Source: Candidatus Poribacteria bacterium
GTDB lineage: Bacteria > Poribacteria > WGA-4E > PCPOR2b
DNA length: 64,000 bases
Direction of reading: 5' to 3'
NCBI GenBank assembly: GCA_028819845.1
Contig: JAPPKS010000032.1
Coordinates: 186,001 to 250,000, forward strand
The notes beneath the pieces were generated by a model. That model saw only the letters and a program-made list of their open reading frames with translations, ran no database searches and was not told the origin of the DNA. A program made the translations under genes and the position numbers. Below are positions 8,687-16,964 of the stretch, in pieces (position 1 is the first letter of the stretch; every line of letters starts with the position of its first letter).

Positions 8687-9862
8687 TTATGCCGTTGTAA
8701 CCGAAAGCACGGTGTCGCATATGAATTGAATGTCTTCTGGGCTGAGCCTGGGATGATTCGGCAGTTGAAAAGCCGTCTCGTGTATTCGGTCGGCGACTGG
8801 AAATGCGGTGCTTTCATAACAATTTGCCCAAAACGGCTGGCGTGACATGTTGCCTCCACCTAGCGGCCGCGTCTCAATATGGTTTTTTCTAAGGACTTGG
8901 GCAATTCTCTCCCGTTGCGATTGCGATTGAGCCAGAGCTACGAAGGCAATACTGCAGATGGACGCACGGTCATTTCGCTGGCAATGAAAACTTGTAGCGC
9001 TTTGGAATCGAGACTGATAGATGTTGTGATTTTCGATTCGCCGCCTCACGACGTAATCAATCTTTTTCATTTGGGACAAACCGATTCGCGCGTTCAAATC
9101 CGTTGACCGCAGGTTGTAGCCCGGATAGTAGAAGGTGAAGGGACGATTGAACGCAAGGATATTGTTCTTCCTAGCTCTGGTCTCCGATTTCTCAGTGGAG
9201 AGATCCTTCCCCCAACCGTGGCTCCGAATCTGAACGAAAATGTCGTGAATCGCTTCATCATGCGTGCAAATCATTCCACCCTCTATTGTAGAAAGGTGGT
9301 GGCCGTAATAGAAAGAGAAGGTGCTAACATCCCCGAAGGTGCCAACAAGTTGATTGTCATAGCGCGATCCAATGGCTGCGCAAGCATCCTCCATCAGAAT
9401 AAACCCGAACCGATCTTTGAGCCCGAGAAGCGGTTCCATGTCGTTCGGCACACCGAGTGTGTGAACAATGAGAACCGCTCCCGGATGATGCGCTTGCAAT
9501 AATCTTTCTAGACAGTCCAAATCCAGCCCAAAGGTATGTTCGTCCGCTTCGCATAAAATGGGTTCAAAACCGAGCTGAATCGCTGGCGCAACTGAGGTTG
9601 ACCAACTGACGGCTGGGAGAACTATCTTTTTGTTGGTCAACTTCCCCGACAACAATAGGGCGTCGTACATCAGGAGATTGGCGGAAGAACCGGAATTGAC
9701 AAAGGTTGTGTACCTGACACTAAGCCATTCAGCCCATTGACGCTCGAATTCGTGTACCAGTTCACCCTGAGTCAACCAAGGGTTGGTCTTTAACCACGCG
9801 ATGAGGTCCTGGAGGTCGTCCTCGTCGATTGTCTGTTCGGCAAGCCGGTATTGTCTTCCCAT
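8687..9862 (-). CDS. DegT/DnrJ/EryC1-fold PLP enzyme, ColD/RfbH-like sugar 3-dehydratase
   Basis: A 391-residue fold-type I PLP protein of the sugar aminotransferase superfamily. Family hallmarks include VNSGSSANLL near residue 56 and MEDACAAIGS near residue 157. At the position where aminotransferases have the PLP-binding lysine, it reads FSFYYGHHLSTIEGG, with His-His near residues 188-189. The same Lys-to-His change defines the 3-dehydratases ColD (colitose) and DdhC/RfbH (3,6-dideoxyhexoses), which remove the C3 hydroxyl from 4-keto-6-deoxy sugars. The prediction is therefore deoxygenation, not transamination. Its start overlaps the stop of the E1 beta gene by one base (TAATG). Confidence 0.85.
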   Translation of the reverse strand: MGRQYRLAEQTIDEDDLQDLIAWLKTNPWLTQGELVHEFERQWAEWLSVRYTTFVNSGSSANLLMYDALLLSGKLTNKKIVLPAVSWSTSVAPAIQLGFEPILCEADEHTFGLDLDCLERLLQAHHPGAVLIVHTLGVPNDMEPLLGLKDRFGFILMEDACAAIGSRYDNQLVGTFGDVSTFSFYYGHHLSTIEGGMICTHDEAIHDIFVQIRSHGWGKDLSTEKSETRARKNNILAFNRPFTFYYPGYNLRSTDLNARIGLSQMKKIDYVVRRRIENHNIYQSRFQSATSFHCQRNDRASICSIAFVALAQSQSQRERIAQVLRKNHIETRPLGGGNMSRQPFWANCYESTAFPVADRIHETAFQLPNHPRLSPEDIQFICDTVLSVTTA

Positions 9863-10929
9863 TAGAAAGGCCCCCTGAACTCGACCGACTCTGGTGAAAC
9901 CTCAGGTGGTATTGAGAAATCGGGTATTCTATCGACAACCGTAGATACGCGGTCTCCGTTAACCATACGGCATGCCACTGATGCTATCTTTTGTGCATCC
10001 GGGTAAAAGTGGTTCTCCAGATTTTTCGTGGTTGGACAGGTCACCGGCGCAAACCCCATCCGGCGGCATTCCGTTTTTGCATTGCCCAGACGTTCTGTGA
10101 CCTGCACTATAATTTCCGCGCTGGCACCACAAGCGGTCCAGGCAGTGTCAACAACGAGGAGCTTTCCTGTTTTTTCAACAGAGGCGGCAATCGTATCTAT
10201 GTCGAGGGGGCTTAAAGACACCGGGTCTATGACTTCAGCGCGGAGGTCCATATCATGGAGGTATCGCTTAGCACGTAGACACTCCGCAGCCATATGTGAA
10301 ATACCGACGAGTGTGATGTCACTCCCTTCTGACAGCACTCGCGCTTGACCGAAGGGAATAGTGTAGACCACTTCTGGTACGTGTCCCTTCTGATAGTGAA
10401 TCAGGCGGTGCTCGACGAACACCACCGGATTATCGTCCCGAATACTTTGAATCAAGCAACCTTTCGCGTCATAAGGTGTGCTGGGCGCAACTACTTTGAG
10501 CCCCGGAACGTGCATAAAGAATGAATGAAGCCCTTGCGAGTGCTGCGCCCCTTGTCCCCAACTTCTTCCAATAATGGCGCGAACGACCATAGGCACGCAG
10601 ACTTCGCCGCCGTACATATATCGGCCCTTGGCGGCGATGTTCACCAGTTGATTCATGGCTAAAAGCAGAAAGTCCATGCGGATATGAACGTGAATCGGCC
10701 GCAATCCCGCAAGTGCGGCGCCGATAGCAACCCCCGTCATGGCGTCCTCGGAAATCGGCGTATCTACTACCCGGTCAGTTCCGAATTTCTCAACCAGCCC
10801 CGTTGTGGTGCCGTAAACCCCTTTGAAATCGTCGACGCCGATTCCTAGCACCATGACCGACGAATCTCGTGCCATCTCGTTTTCAGTCGCCTCGCGAATC
10901 GACTCCGCATAGGTCAACATACGCGCCAT
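9862..10929 (-). CDS. TPP-dependent dehydrogenase E1 component, beta subunit
   Basis: A 355-residue transketolase-type protein matching the beta chain of pyruvate/acetoin/branched-chain 2-oxoacid dehydrogenase E1. Typical segments are DTPISEDAMTGVAIGAALAG, GQGAQHSQGLHSFFMHVPGL and VVAPSTPYDAKG. ATG 10929 is chosen: GGAGG at 10937-10941 lies seven bases upstream, inside the 3' end of the alpha gene, whose stop is one base away. No E2 or E3 gene is nearby and both partners lie among sugar genes. They may transfer a two-carbon unit to a keto-sugar, as proposed for avilamycin AviB1/AviB2, rather than form a 2-oxoacid dehydrogenase complex. That role is inference. Confidence 0.85.
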   Translation of the reverse strand: MARMLTYAESIREATENEMARDSSVMVLGIGVDDFKGVYGTTTGLVEKFGTDRVVDTPISEDAMTGVAIGAALAGLRPIHVHIRMDFLLLAMNQLVNIAAKGRYMYGGEVCVPMVVRAIIGRSWGQGAQHSQGLHSFFMHVPGLKVVAPSTPYDAKGCLIQSIRDDNPVVFVEHRLIHYQKGHVPEVVYTIPFGQARVLSEGSDITLVGISHMAAECLRAKRYLHDMDLRAEVIDPVSLSPLDIDTIAASVEKTGKLLVVDTAWTACGASAEIIVQVTERLGNAKTECRRMGFAPVTCPTTKNLENHFYPDAQKIASVACRMVNGDRVSTVVDRIPDFSIPPEVSPESVEFRGPF

Positions 10930-10930
10930 G

Positions 10931-11872
10931 CTAAGCCTCCGTGAACACATCGGTGTAGAGTTCGTCTTCATCGGGAAACGGACTTTCTTCAGCAAATACA
11001 AATGCCTCATAAATTTCCGCTTCTACGTCCACTTCAATTTGTCCGCGCCGATCGATCTCCAAACTGGCGCCGAGGGTTTTGAGCGGGTCACTTTCAAACC
11101 AGGGCTGCGCCTCGCTTCTGGAGCGGTAGCCTGCATCGAAGTCTTCATTAGGTCCCACATGTTCCCTCCACCGATATGTCATGCACTCAAAGAGTCTGGG
11201 ACCTTCCCTCCCATTTCGAATTTCACTGCTTGCACGCTCTACCCGTTCGTATATCTCGAAAATGTCATTATCCTCAATGCGCTCCGCTGGCATCCCATAA
11301 ACGCGCGCACGTTCGCAGATGTTGTCCATCGGTTGGCGTTTGGATTGATGCGAATTGATGGCGTAGCCGTTATTTTCGCAGATGAAGAGAATAGGAACGC
11401 CTTTAAGGGCTGCAAAATTCAGAGTCTCGTGGAAAACCCCTTCCTCAACCGCACCATCCCCGAAAAAGCTAGCTACGATGCTGTCCTTCCCAGACTGCTT
11501 CAAGGCATAGGCATAACCGACCGCTAGCGGAATAGTTGTCCCCACAACAGCAGACGTGCCCATGAACCCGGCGGCGGTGTCAATCAGGTGCATTGAGCCG
11601 CCTTTCCCTTTAGCGCATCCCGTAACCTTGCCGTACAATTCGGAAATCAACTTCTTCAAATCCCCGCCCTTCGCCAAGTAGAGCGCATGACTCCTGTAAG
11701 TGCCGAAAACAACGTCGCTCGGTTGCAACGCCTCGCACACCCCGACAGATACCGCCTCTTGACCGATTGATAGGTGTATGGGGCTCTTGATTATGTCGGT
11801 GGGGTAGACTCTGGCGATTTCTTGCTCTACGCGTCGAATTCGGTACAGGGCACGATAAAAATTCTCAACCAT
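10931..11872 (-). CDS. TPP-dependent dehydrogenase E1 component, alpha subunit
   Basis: A 313-residue alpha chain of the same E1 heterotetramer as the downstream beta gene. The thiamine diphosphate motif is intact: GDG at 148-150, about 17 residues, then NN at 167-168. The E1 alpha signature IHLSIGQEAVSVGV is at 32-45 and GGSMHL at 101-106. It is somewhat shorter than many pyruvate dehydrogenase alpha chains, like acetoin dehydrogenase types. It is coupled to the beta gene and follows the GMD-like SDR gene by 40 bases. Substrate unknown; see the beta subunit for the proposed sugar role. Confidence 0.87.
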   Translation of the reverse strand: MVENFYRALYRIRRVEQEIARVYPTDIIKSPIHLSIGQEAVSVGVCEALQPSDVVFGTYRSHALYLAKGGDLKKLISELYGKVTGCAKGKGGSMHLIDTAAGFMGTSAVVGTTIPLAVGYAYALKQSGKDSIVASFFGDGAVEEGVFHETLNFAALKGVPILFICENNGYAINSHQSKRQPMDNICERARVYGMPAERIEDNDIFEIYERVERASSEIRNGREGPRLFECMTYRWREHVGPNEDFDAGYRSRSEAQPWFESDPLKTLGASLEIDRRGQIEVDVEAEIYEAFVFAEESPFPDEDELYTDVFTEA

Positions 11873-11912
11873 GGTCTTTTCTTCGTCCGTTTTCTGATTG
11901 CTAACGCGCCTA

Positions 11913-12923
11913 TCAATTTCCGATTATTGAGGCTTGGTGCACAGCCTTGTCCGCTTCCCGACGCCAATACGCAAGCAATTCCGCACGGCTTTCCTCAAAA
12001 GTGTGTACCGGCTGCCAACCGGTCGCTTCCACGAATTTATCGACGCTGGGGATTTGAAGCGTCACATCTGCCGGTCGAAGCAGGTGCGGCGCGCAACGCC
12101 TTGGAATCGGCACTTCGCTCAATACAACTAGACGATCCAGAAACTCGCCGACAGTCATAGTAGTCGTGCCCCCAATGTTGTAGACTTCGCCGGGTTTGCA
12201 GTGCAGAATTGCTTCCCAATATGCCCGCATGGCATCCCGCACATCAATGATGGTGCGGACCGAATCCAAGTTGCCATGCACCAGTTCCTTCTGTAATCCG
12301 CGTTCAATCCACGCGACTTGCTTTGCAAATGCAGTTGCAAACAGGTCGGAACGCCTCGGATTCAGATAGGTGAACATACGCGTGCGTATGATGCGCATGT
12401 TGTAACTGATAAAAAAGGTCCAACCCAACAAATCTTGAGCCGCCTTCGAAACCGCATAAGGGCTCGCCGGCCGCAACGGCGCATCCTCGGTAATTGGTAC
12501 CGACTTAGAATCCAATTGACCGTAGACCTCTGAACTACTGCACAATTGAATGATAGGATTCAACTGTGCCAGCCTAACTGCTTCGAAAAGATTGCTGGTG
12601 CCCAATACATTGTTGCTCAAAACTGTGTTTGGTGTGATAAATGAGGCACGGACATTAGCGTGCGCCGCTAGGTGAAAGATGGCGTCCGGTTGACAATCCT
12701 GCAATACCGCCAGAACCGAGCTAAAATCCATCAGGTCGGCTTCATGGAGGGTCACTCGTTCTTTGATGGCAGAAAGGTTATCGGTTGAAGTGCTGTGCCA
12801 TCGGGAGATGCCGTGGACTTCAACAACTGGGTGATTAGAGACAATGTACTCCGCCAAGTAGCTGCCGCCGGAACCCCTAATTCCGGTAATCAAGACGCGG
12901 CGAATGGTCCGATCTTGACCCAT
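11913..12923 (-). CDS. NAD-dependent epimerase/dehydratase, GDP-mannose 4,6-dehydratase-like
   Basis: A 336-residue extended short-chain dehydrogenase. The nucleotide-binding loop TGIRGSGGSYLAEYI is followed by an EVHGISRW segment, as in GDP-mannose 4,6-dehydratase; the catalytic SSSEV and Tyr-x-x-x-Lys (SPYAVSKAA) are present. The C-terminal YNIGGTTTMTVGEFL also fits GMD-type SDRs. It would produce a GDP-4-keto-6-deoxy sugar, either mannose or, given the neighbouring heptose-kinase-like gene, a heptose. This is the substrate class of ColD-type dehydratases, one of which lies three genes downstream. The exact substrate is inferred. Confidence 0.8.
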   Translation of the reverse strand: MGQDRTIRRVLITGIRGSGGSYLAEYIVSNHPVVEVHGISRWHSTSTDNLSAIKERVTLHEADLMDFSSVLAVLQDCQPDAIFHLAAHANVRASFITPNTVLSNNVLGTSNLFEAVRLAQLNPIIQLCSSSEVYGQLDSKSVPITEDAPLRPASPYAVSKAAQDLLGWTFFISYNMRIIRTRMFTYLNPRRSDLFATAFAKQVAWIERGLQKELVHGNLDSVRTIIDVRDAMRAYWEAILHCKPGEVYNIGGTTTMTVGEFLDRLVVLSEVPIPRRCAPHLLRPADVTLQIPSVDKFVEATGWQPVHTFEESRAELLAYWRREADKAVHQASIIGN

Positions 12924-12994
12924 CAGCGGACTCCTTTTCCACCTACAATGTGTGGACGGCTGCCGGATGTTTACTCTGCATCCGTCCTTTCCTT

Positions 12995-14047
12995 CTAAAG
13001 ATGAGCTAACTCTTGAAAAACTTGACTCGGCTGAGTGGCGCGCGCTTGCGCTTCAGCGGCATAACTTTCTTCGGGATTAAAAAAGATAATCTGGCTGCCT
13101 GACGATTCAAATCGAATCGGCACATGGATTAGTTTGCTAAACGCCTCCTTTACCTTTTCTTGTCTGTCGGGCGGCACAAAAAGCAGCATGAATCCTCCAC
13201 CACCGGCGCCCGTCAGCTTGCCTCCGATGGCGCCCACTGAACGTGCCCGATTGTAAAGTTCATCCACACGTGAATTGGAGACCTTTGGACTCAATGTGCG
13301 CTTGACCTGCCAAGCTTCGTGCAACAATTCTCCAAATGCGGTAATGTCCGATTCGCTGTTCAGAATTAGAATTCCCTTTTCCACCAAATCCCTCATGATG
13401 CACAACTGCTGTTGTTTACCCTCTAAATCGTAACTGCGGGCGATATCCGAAGCCGTTCGCTTGACGCCGGTGTAGAACAGCATCAGGTGGGAATTCAGAT
13501 CCTGTATACGCTCCGGACGAACGGTGATTGGCACGATAGAGAATTTTCCATTTTGAAAAAAAGAGATATGGTTTAACCCACCATAAGCGGCTAGCACCTG
13601 ATCCTGAGAGCCAACCGCCTCTTTGAGCTGTTCCTGTTCTATGTAGATGCTCTCATTCGCCAGTTGGTCCTTGCCAAGCATCTCACCTTTGAGGGCGTAC
13701 AGCGCATGCAGAAGCCCGACCGTGAACGCGGAACTGGATCCCATCCCGCTTCGTGCGGGAAGATCGCCGTCATGGTGAATCTCGACGCCGCGGTCAAGGT
13801 TCACATGCCGCAATCCTTCACGAACGGCGGGGTGACGAATCTCGTCCAGGTTCTGGCGATTTTCTATCTGAGAGTAGACAATCCGGAAACGATGCTCGAA
13901 GAACGGGGGCAGGTATCGACATGTCAGATAGCAGTATTTGTCAATTGTTGTGGCGAGCACCGCCCCGCCGTGTTGGAGATACCATGCCGGATAGTCCGTC
14001 CCACCGCCAAAGAAGGAGATTCTAAACGGGGTTCTGCTGATAATCAT
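12995..14047 (-). CDS. GHMP kinase, D-glycero-D-manno-heptose-7-phosphate kinase-like
   Basis: A 350-residue kinase of the GHMP fold. The N-terminus ISRTPFRISFFGGGTDYPAW is the signature of HddA-type heptose kinases and related sugar kinases. The ATP loop PARSGMGSSSAF (motif 2) and C-terminal GKLTGAGGGGF (motif 3) are intact. HddA phosphorylates heptose-7-phosphate at C1 on the way to GDP-heptose. The isomerase, phosphatase and guanylyltransferase of that pathway (GmhA, GmhB, HddC) are not in this window. It is flanked by two SDR genes in the polysaccharide locus. Confidence 0.85.
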   Translation of the reverse strand: MIISRTPFRISFFGGGTDYPAWYLQHGGAVLATTIDKYCYLTCRYLPPFFEHRFRIVYSQIENRQNLDEIRHPAVREGLRHVNLDRGVEIHHDGDLPARSGMGSSSAFTVGLLHALYALKGEMLGKDQLANESIYIEQEQLKEAVGSQDQVLAAYGGLNHISFFQNGKFSIVPITVRPERIQDLNSHLMLFYTGVKRTASDIARSYDLEGKQQQLCIMRDLVEKGILILNSESDITAFGELLHEAWQVKRTLSPKVSNSRVDELYNRARSVGAIGGKLTGAGGGGFMLLFVPPDRQEKVKEAFSKLIHVPIRFESSGSQIIFFNPEESYAAEAQARATQPSQVFQELAHL

Positions 14048-14077
14048 CAGCTATCAGTCCTTTCAACTCCATCTCTC

Positions 14078-15013
14078 TTAGATATTCTTGAAAGGCGCCC
14101 GCCCCAACATGCGATACCCTTTCAACAACTCCTTAATCCCATCGTCCAGTGAACGCCGCGCCTCAAATCCGGCTTCACGCAACCGCTGGTTGGATACGAT
14201 ATAGTTACGTTTGTCCGGGTCGCTGCCAATTTCTGAGAAGTGAAGATAAAAGTTAGGCATGTGTTCCTTAATCTTTAACGCTAGTTCAATCTTCGATAAA
14301 TTGGCATCGTCCAGTCCGACGTTGTAAGGGCGTCCAACCATCCGCTCCGCATTCTCAATGCAGTGAATAAAACAATCCGCTAAATCGCGGACGTGGAGGT
14401 AGTTGCGCTTGAAATCCTTCTCAAAGATGACGATGTAGCCATCTGTAACCGCGGCATAGACGAAATGGTTCACCAGCAAGTCCAGACGCATACGGGGCGA
14501 CATACCGAACACTGTTGCAAGACGCACGGTTATACTGTTGAGGCTGTTCAGCATCTCCATCTCCGCTTGCGCCTTCGTCTGACCGTAGAGCGAAATGGGT
14601 TTCAGCGGTGTATCTTCCGTACAATATGTCTCGTCAGACTGTGTCCCGTAGCCGCTGTTCGTTGTAGGAAAGATAACCAATTGCTGGGGGGATCTCAGTC
14701 GATTAAGTGTCCGTACAGCTTCCAGATTGACCGATTTTGCCAACCACGGATCGCGGTCGCAGGCGGTCGCACCGACAACTGCCGCAAGTGGGATGACCAC
14801 ATCGGAATCCTTCACAAGGCGGCGCATGAGTTCTTCATCGCGGACATCTCCCTTGACGAAATCGAATTCACGATGAGCGCAGAGGTGGAATAGGCTACCC
14901 TGACAGTACATTAGGTTGTCCAGGACACTTACGCGGTAGCCATTCTCCAAAAGCTGTCCGCAGAGAATCGAGCCAATGTAACCGGCGCCGCCAGTTACCA
15001 AAACGTGTGTCAT
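14078..15013 (-). CDS. NAD-dependent sugar-nucleotide epimerase/dehydratase (SDR)
   Basis: A 311-residue extended SDR with the Rossmann loop TGGAGYIGS near residues 7-15, an acidic residue ending the second strand (LDNL) and the catalytic Tyr-x-x-x-Lys in SLYGQTKAQAE. The C-terminal sugar-binding part has NYLHVRDLADCF and YNVGLDDANLSK. It probably epimerises or reduces a nucleotide-linked 4-keto sugar. As the second SDR of the locus, it is a candidate for the step after dehydration or branching. Substrate not determinable from sequence alone. Confidence 0.82.
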   Translation of the reverse strand: MTHVLVTGGAGYIGSILCGQLLENGYRVSVLDNLMYCQGSLFHLCAHREFDFVKGDVRDEELMRRLVKDSDVVIPLAAVVGATACDRDPWLAKSVNLEAVRTLNRLRSPQQLVIFPTTNSGYGTQSDETYCTEDTPLKPISLYGQTKAQAEMEMLNSLNSITVRLATVFGMSPRMRLDLLVNHFVYAAVTDGYIVIFEKDFKRNYLHVRDLADCFIHCIENAERMVGRPYNVGLDDANLSKIELALKIKEHMPNFYLHFSEIGSDPDKRNYIVSNQRLREAGFEARRSLDDGIKELLKGYRMLGRAPFKNI

Positions 15014-15066
15014 TGATCGGCGCCCTTTTCAGTGGGGATTGGAACGTTACAAAATAGTTTTAGTTC

Positions 15067-15984
15067 TCAATTGCCGTGCCACGTGCTATTTTTCAGCGAC
15101 AGAATCTTTAAGCTGTTGTATCGTTTTAACAGAGGAGGACACCACTTCGCGATTCTACGTTCAACTGCCTTTTTCAGGACGGTGATGAGAAATACAAATA
15201 GGGTTTTCGGAACGGCGCCACCATACCTGATGGACAAGTTGAAAGATTCCCAACAAGCCCGGATATAATGCTTTTGGCTCCGCCCACCCTCGCGCATGAA
15301 GGTGATATTTTGTGGGACGTAGTTGAACTCAACGCCTAATGAAAACGACCGCAACAGAAATTCGTGGTCATCCGCAAATTTATAGTCTCTGTTAAACAAG
15401 CCATGTTTTTCGAAAATCCGCCTATCCACAAAAGTGGCGGGTGTATTGACCGCGCAACCCTGAAACATCCTTCCTAGGTCTTCGGGCGGCTTAAGCAGGA
15501 AAGTTTTTTCGCCGGTATGGACATCAATCCGTGTCATATCCCCATGATAGATTTTCGGTGTATCGGCAGAATAATTTCCAATAATAGTCTCCACCGCCCC
15601 CTTTTCATAGAAGTCATCAGCGCATAAGATGCCAATAAGTGCACCGCAACTCAACTGTATTCCCTTGTTTATGGCATCAGAAGTTCCACCGTCGGGTTCG
15701 CTCACCCAATAGTCTATCTGGTTATCGTATTTTCTGATTATATCCAGGGTGCTATCCGTTGAACCTCCGTCAATAATAAGAAATTCAATGGGATTGTAGG
15801 TCTGGTTAATGACCGATTGGATGGTTTGCTCAAGGGTTTTCTCAGCGTTGAGGCAGATCGTAATAACGCTCACAAGCGGCGCGTCACTGTTCAGTTTTCT
15901 ATCGAAATGGGTGCCAAGGCGGGTTCCACCCTCCAACCTATCAAGGGTTTTCATATTTCCCGCTGGAAAAGAGAGGGCTTTCAT
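15067..15984 (-). CDS. Glycosyltransferase family 2
   Basis: A 305-residue GT-A transferase: SVITICLNAEKTLEQTIQSV near the N-terminus, IDGGSTDST as the nucleotide-sugar loop and a CADDF variant of the DXD motif. The later VDRRIFEKHGLFNRDYKFADDHEFLLR stretch contains the acceptor-base region. It lacks membrane segments, so it should work on the cytoplasmic face. The start is ATGA-overlapped with the previous gene and has AAGGAG upstream, showing tight coupling. Confidence 0.88.
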   Translation of the reverse strand: MKALSFPAGNMKTLDRLEGGTRLGTHFDRKLNSDAPLVSVITICLNAEKTLEQTIQSVINQTYNPIEFLIIDGGSTDSTLDIIRKYDNQIDYWVSEPDGGTSDAINKGIQLSCGALIGILCADDFYEKGAVETIIGNYSADTPKIYHGDMTRIDVHTGEKTFLLKPPEDLGRMFQGCAVNTPATFVDRRIFEKHGLFNRDYKFADDHEFLLRSFSLGVEFNYVPQNITFMREGGRSQKHYIRACWESFNLSIRYGGAVPKTLFVFLITVLKKAVERRIAKWCPPLLKRYNSLKILSLKNSTWHGN

Positions 15985-16955
15985 GCTTGTCTCCTTAATG
16001 CAGCGACGATAGTTCCTAACCCATAGGCTGTCTGTTGTAAGATAAACAGAAAGGGCACAATCCCAAAAGCCTTGAGCGTTTTCAATCGGATTGCGCTATG
16101 AATGCCGATAGTAGTCAGAAACGTTAATGCAATTATTATGCCTCCCGCGGAAATCTCAAAAAGCGTTTCAGAGAAAAACGAGCCACAGCCTAGTATCATG
16201 GAAAACAGGAGCATAAGCGCAGGCAACACATATATGAGCTCCAACAAGGATTTATGCAGACAAGCCAACTCGACTCTCGCCTTTCCCATGCGGTACAGTT
16301 GCATAAAGTATTGGCTCAACGTTGCACGCCGGTGATGATAAATTGCCGCGTCCGGCGCAAATTCGAGGGTGTAGCCCATCTGTTTTACTTTGAAACCGAC
16401 GAGTATGTCCTCTCCATAGAGCCGTTTGGGAAAACCTCCAACGACTTCGATGGATCGCTTTCTGACAGCCATATTGAAACTCCGAGGATAATAAACTCCA
16501 AGTTTATTTCCCTTACGACCGCGCAGGCCGCCGGTGGTGAGAAAAGCTGTCATCACGTAACTCTGACACTTTCGAAGTAAACAATCATTGGGCGGTGCCA
16601 ACTCAGGACCGCCCACCGCCCCAACTTGCGGGTTGTCGAAACCTGAAGTCAACTTGGTCAACCACTCGCTAGGCGCAATACAATCTGAATCCACAAAGAC
16701 CAAGATATCGCCGTTGGCGTGTTTGATTCCCAGATTCCGCGCGGCCCCTGGGCCGGCACGATTTTGCTCAAGAAACCGCAACCTCCCTTTCCAGTCTTCG
16801 GCTAGGTTTTTTAGTAGTTCGCGTGTCCCATCCGTCGAACCGTCATCTACAACGATAATTTCAAAGAGAACAGTGGACTTCTGCCGTCTGAGCGAAGGGA
16901 GTAAGTCTTCGAGTTCATCTTTTCGATTGTAGGTCGGGATAATGATGGAAATCAC
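15981..16955 (-). CDS. Glycosyltransferase family 2, membrane-associated
   Basis: A 324-residue GT2 with an intact catalytic domain (IIIPTYNRKDELEDLL, VVDDGSTDGT, then FVDSDC as DXD) over the first 220 residues. Two or three C-terminal hydrophobic helices (about residues 235-320) anchor it in the membrane. The acceptor region includes GEDILVGFKVKQ. It is 9 bases downstream of the next GT2 and overlaps the following one by four bases, so the three transferases are one translational unit. Confidence 0.88.
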   Translation of the reverse strand: MISIIIPTYNRKDELEDLLPSLRRQKSTVLFEIIVVDDGSTDGTRELLKNLAEDWKGRLRFLEQNRAGPGAARNLGIKHANGDILVFVDSDCIAPSEWLTKLTSGFDNPQVGAVGGPELAPPNDCLLRKCQSYVMTAFLTTGGLRGRKGNKLGVYYPRSFNMAVRKRSIEVVGGFPKRLYGEDILVGFKVKQMGYTLEFAPDAAIYHHRRATLSQYFMQLYRMGKARVELACLHKSLLELIYVLPALMLLFSMILGCGSFFSETLFEISAGGIIIALTFLTTIGIHSAIRLKTLKAFGIVPFLFILQQTAYGLGTIVAALRRQA

Positions 16956-16964
16956 ATTTTCACC

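Noticed and set aside
10928-11527. Plus-strand open frame of 199 codons
   Set aside because: It is antisense to the E1 alpha gene, which has full catalytic motifs.
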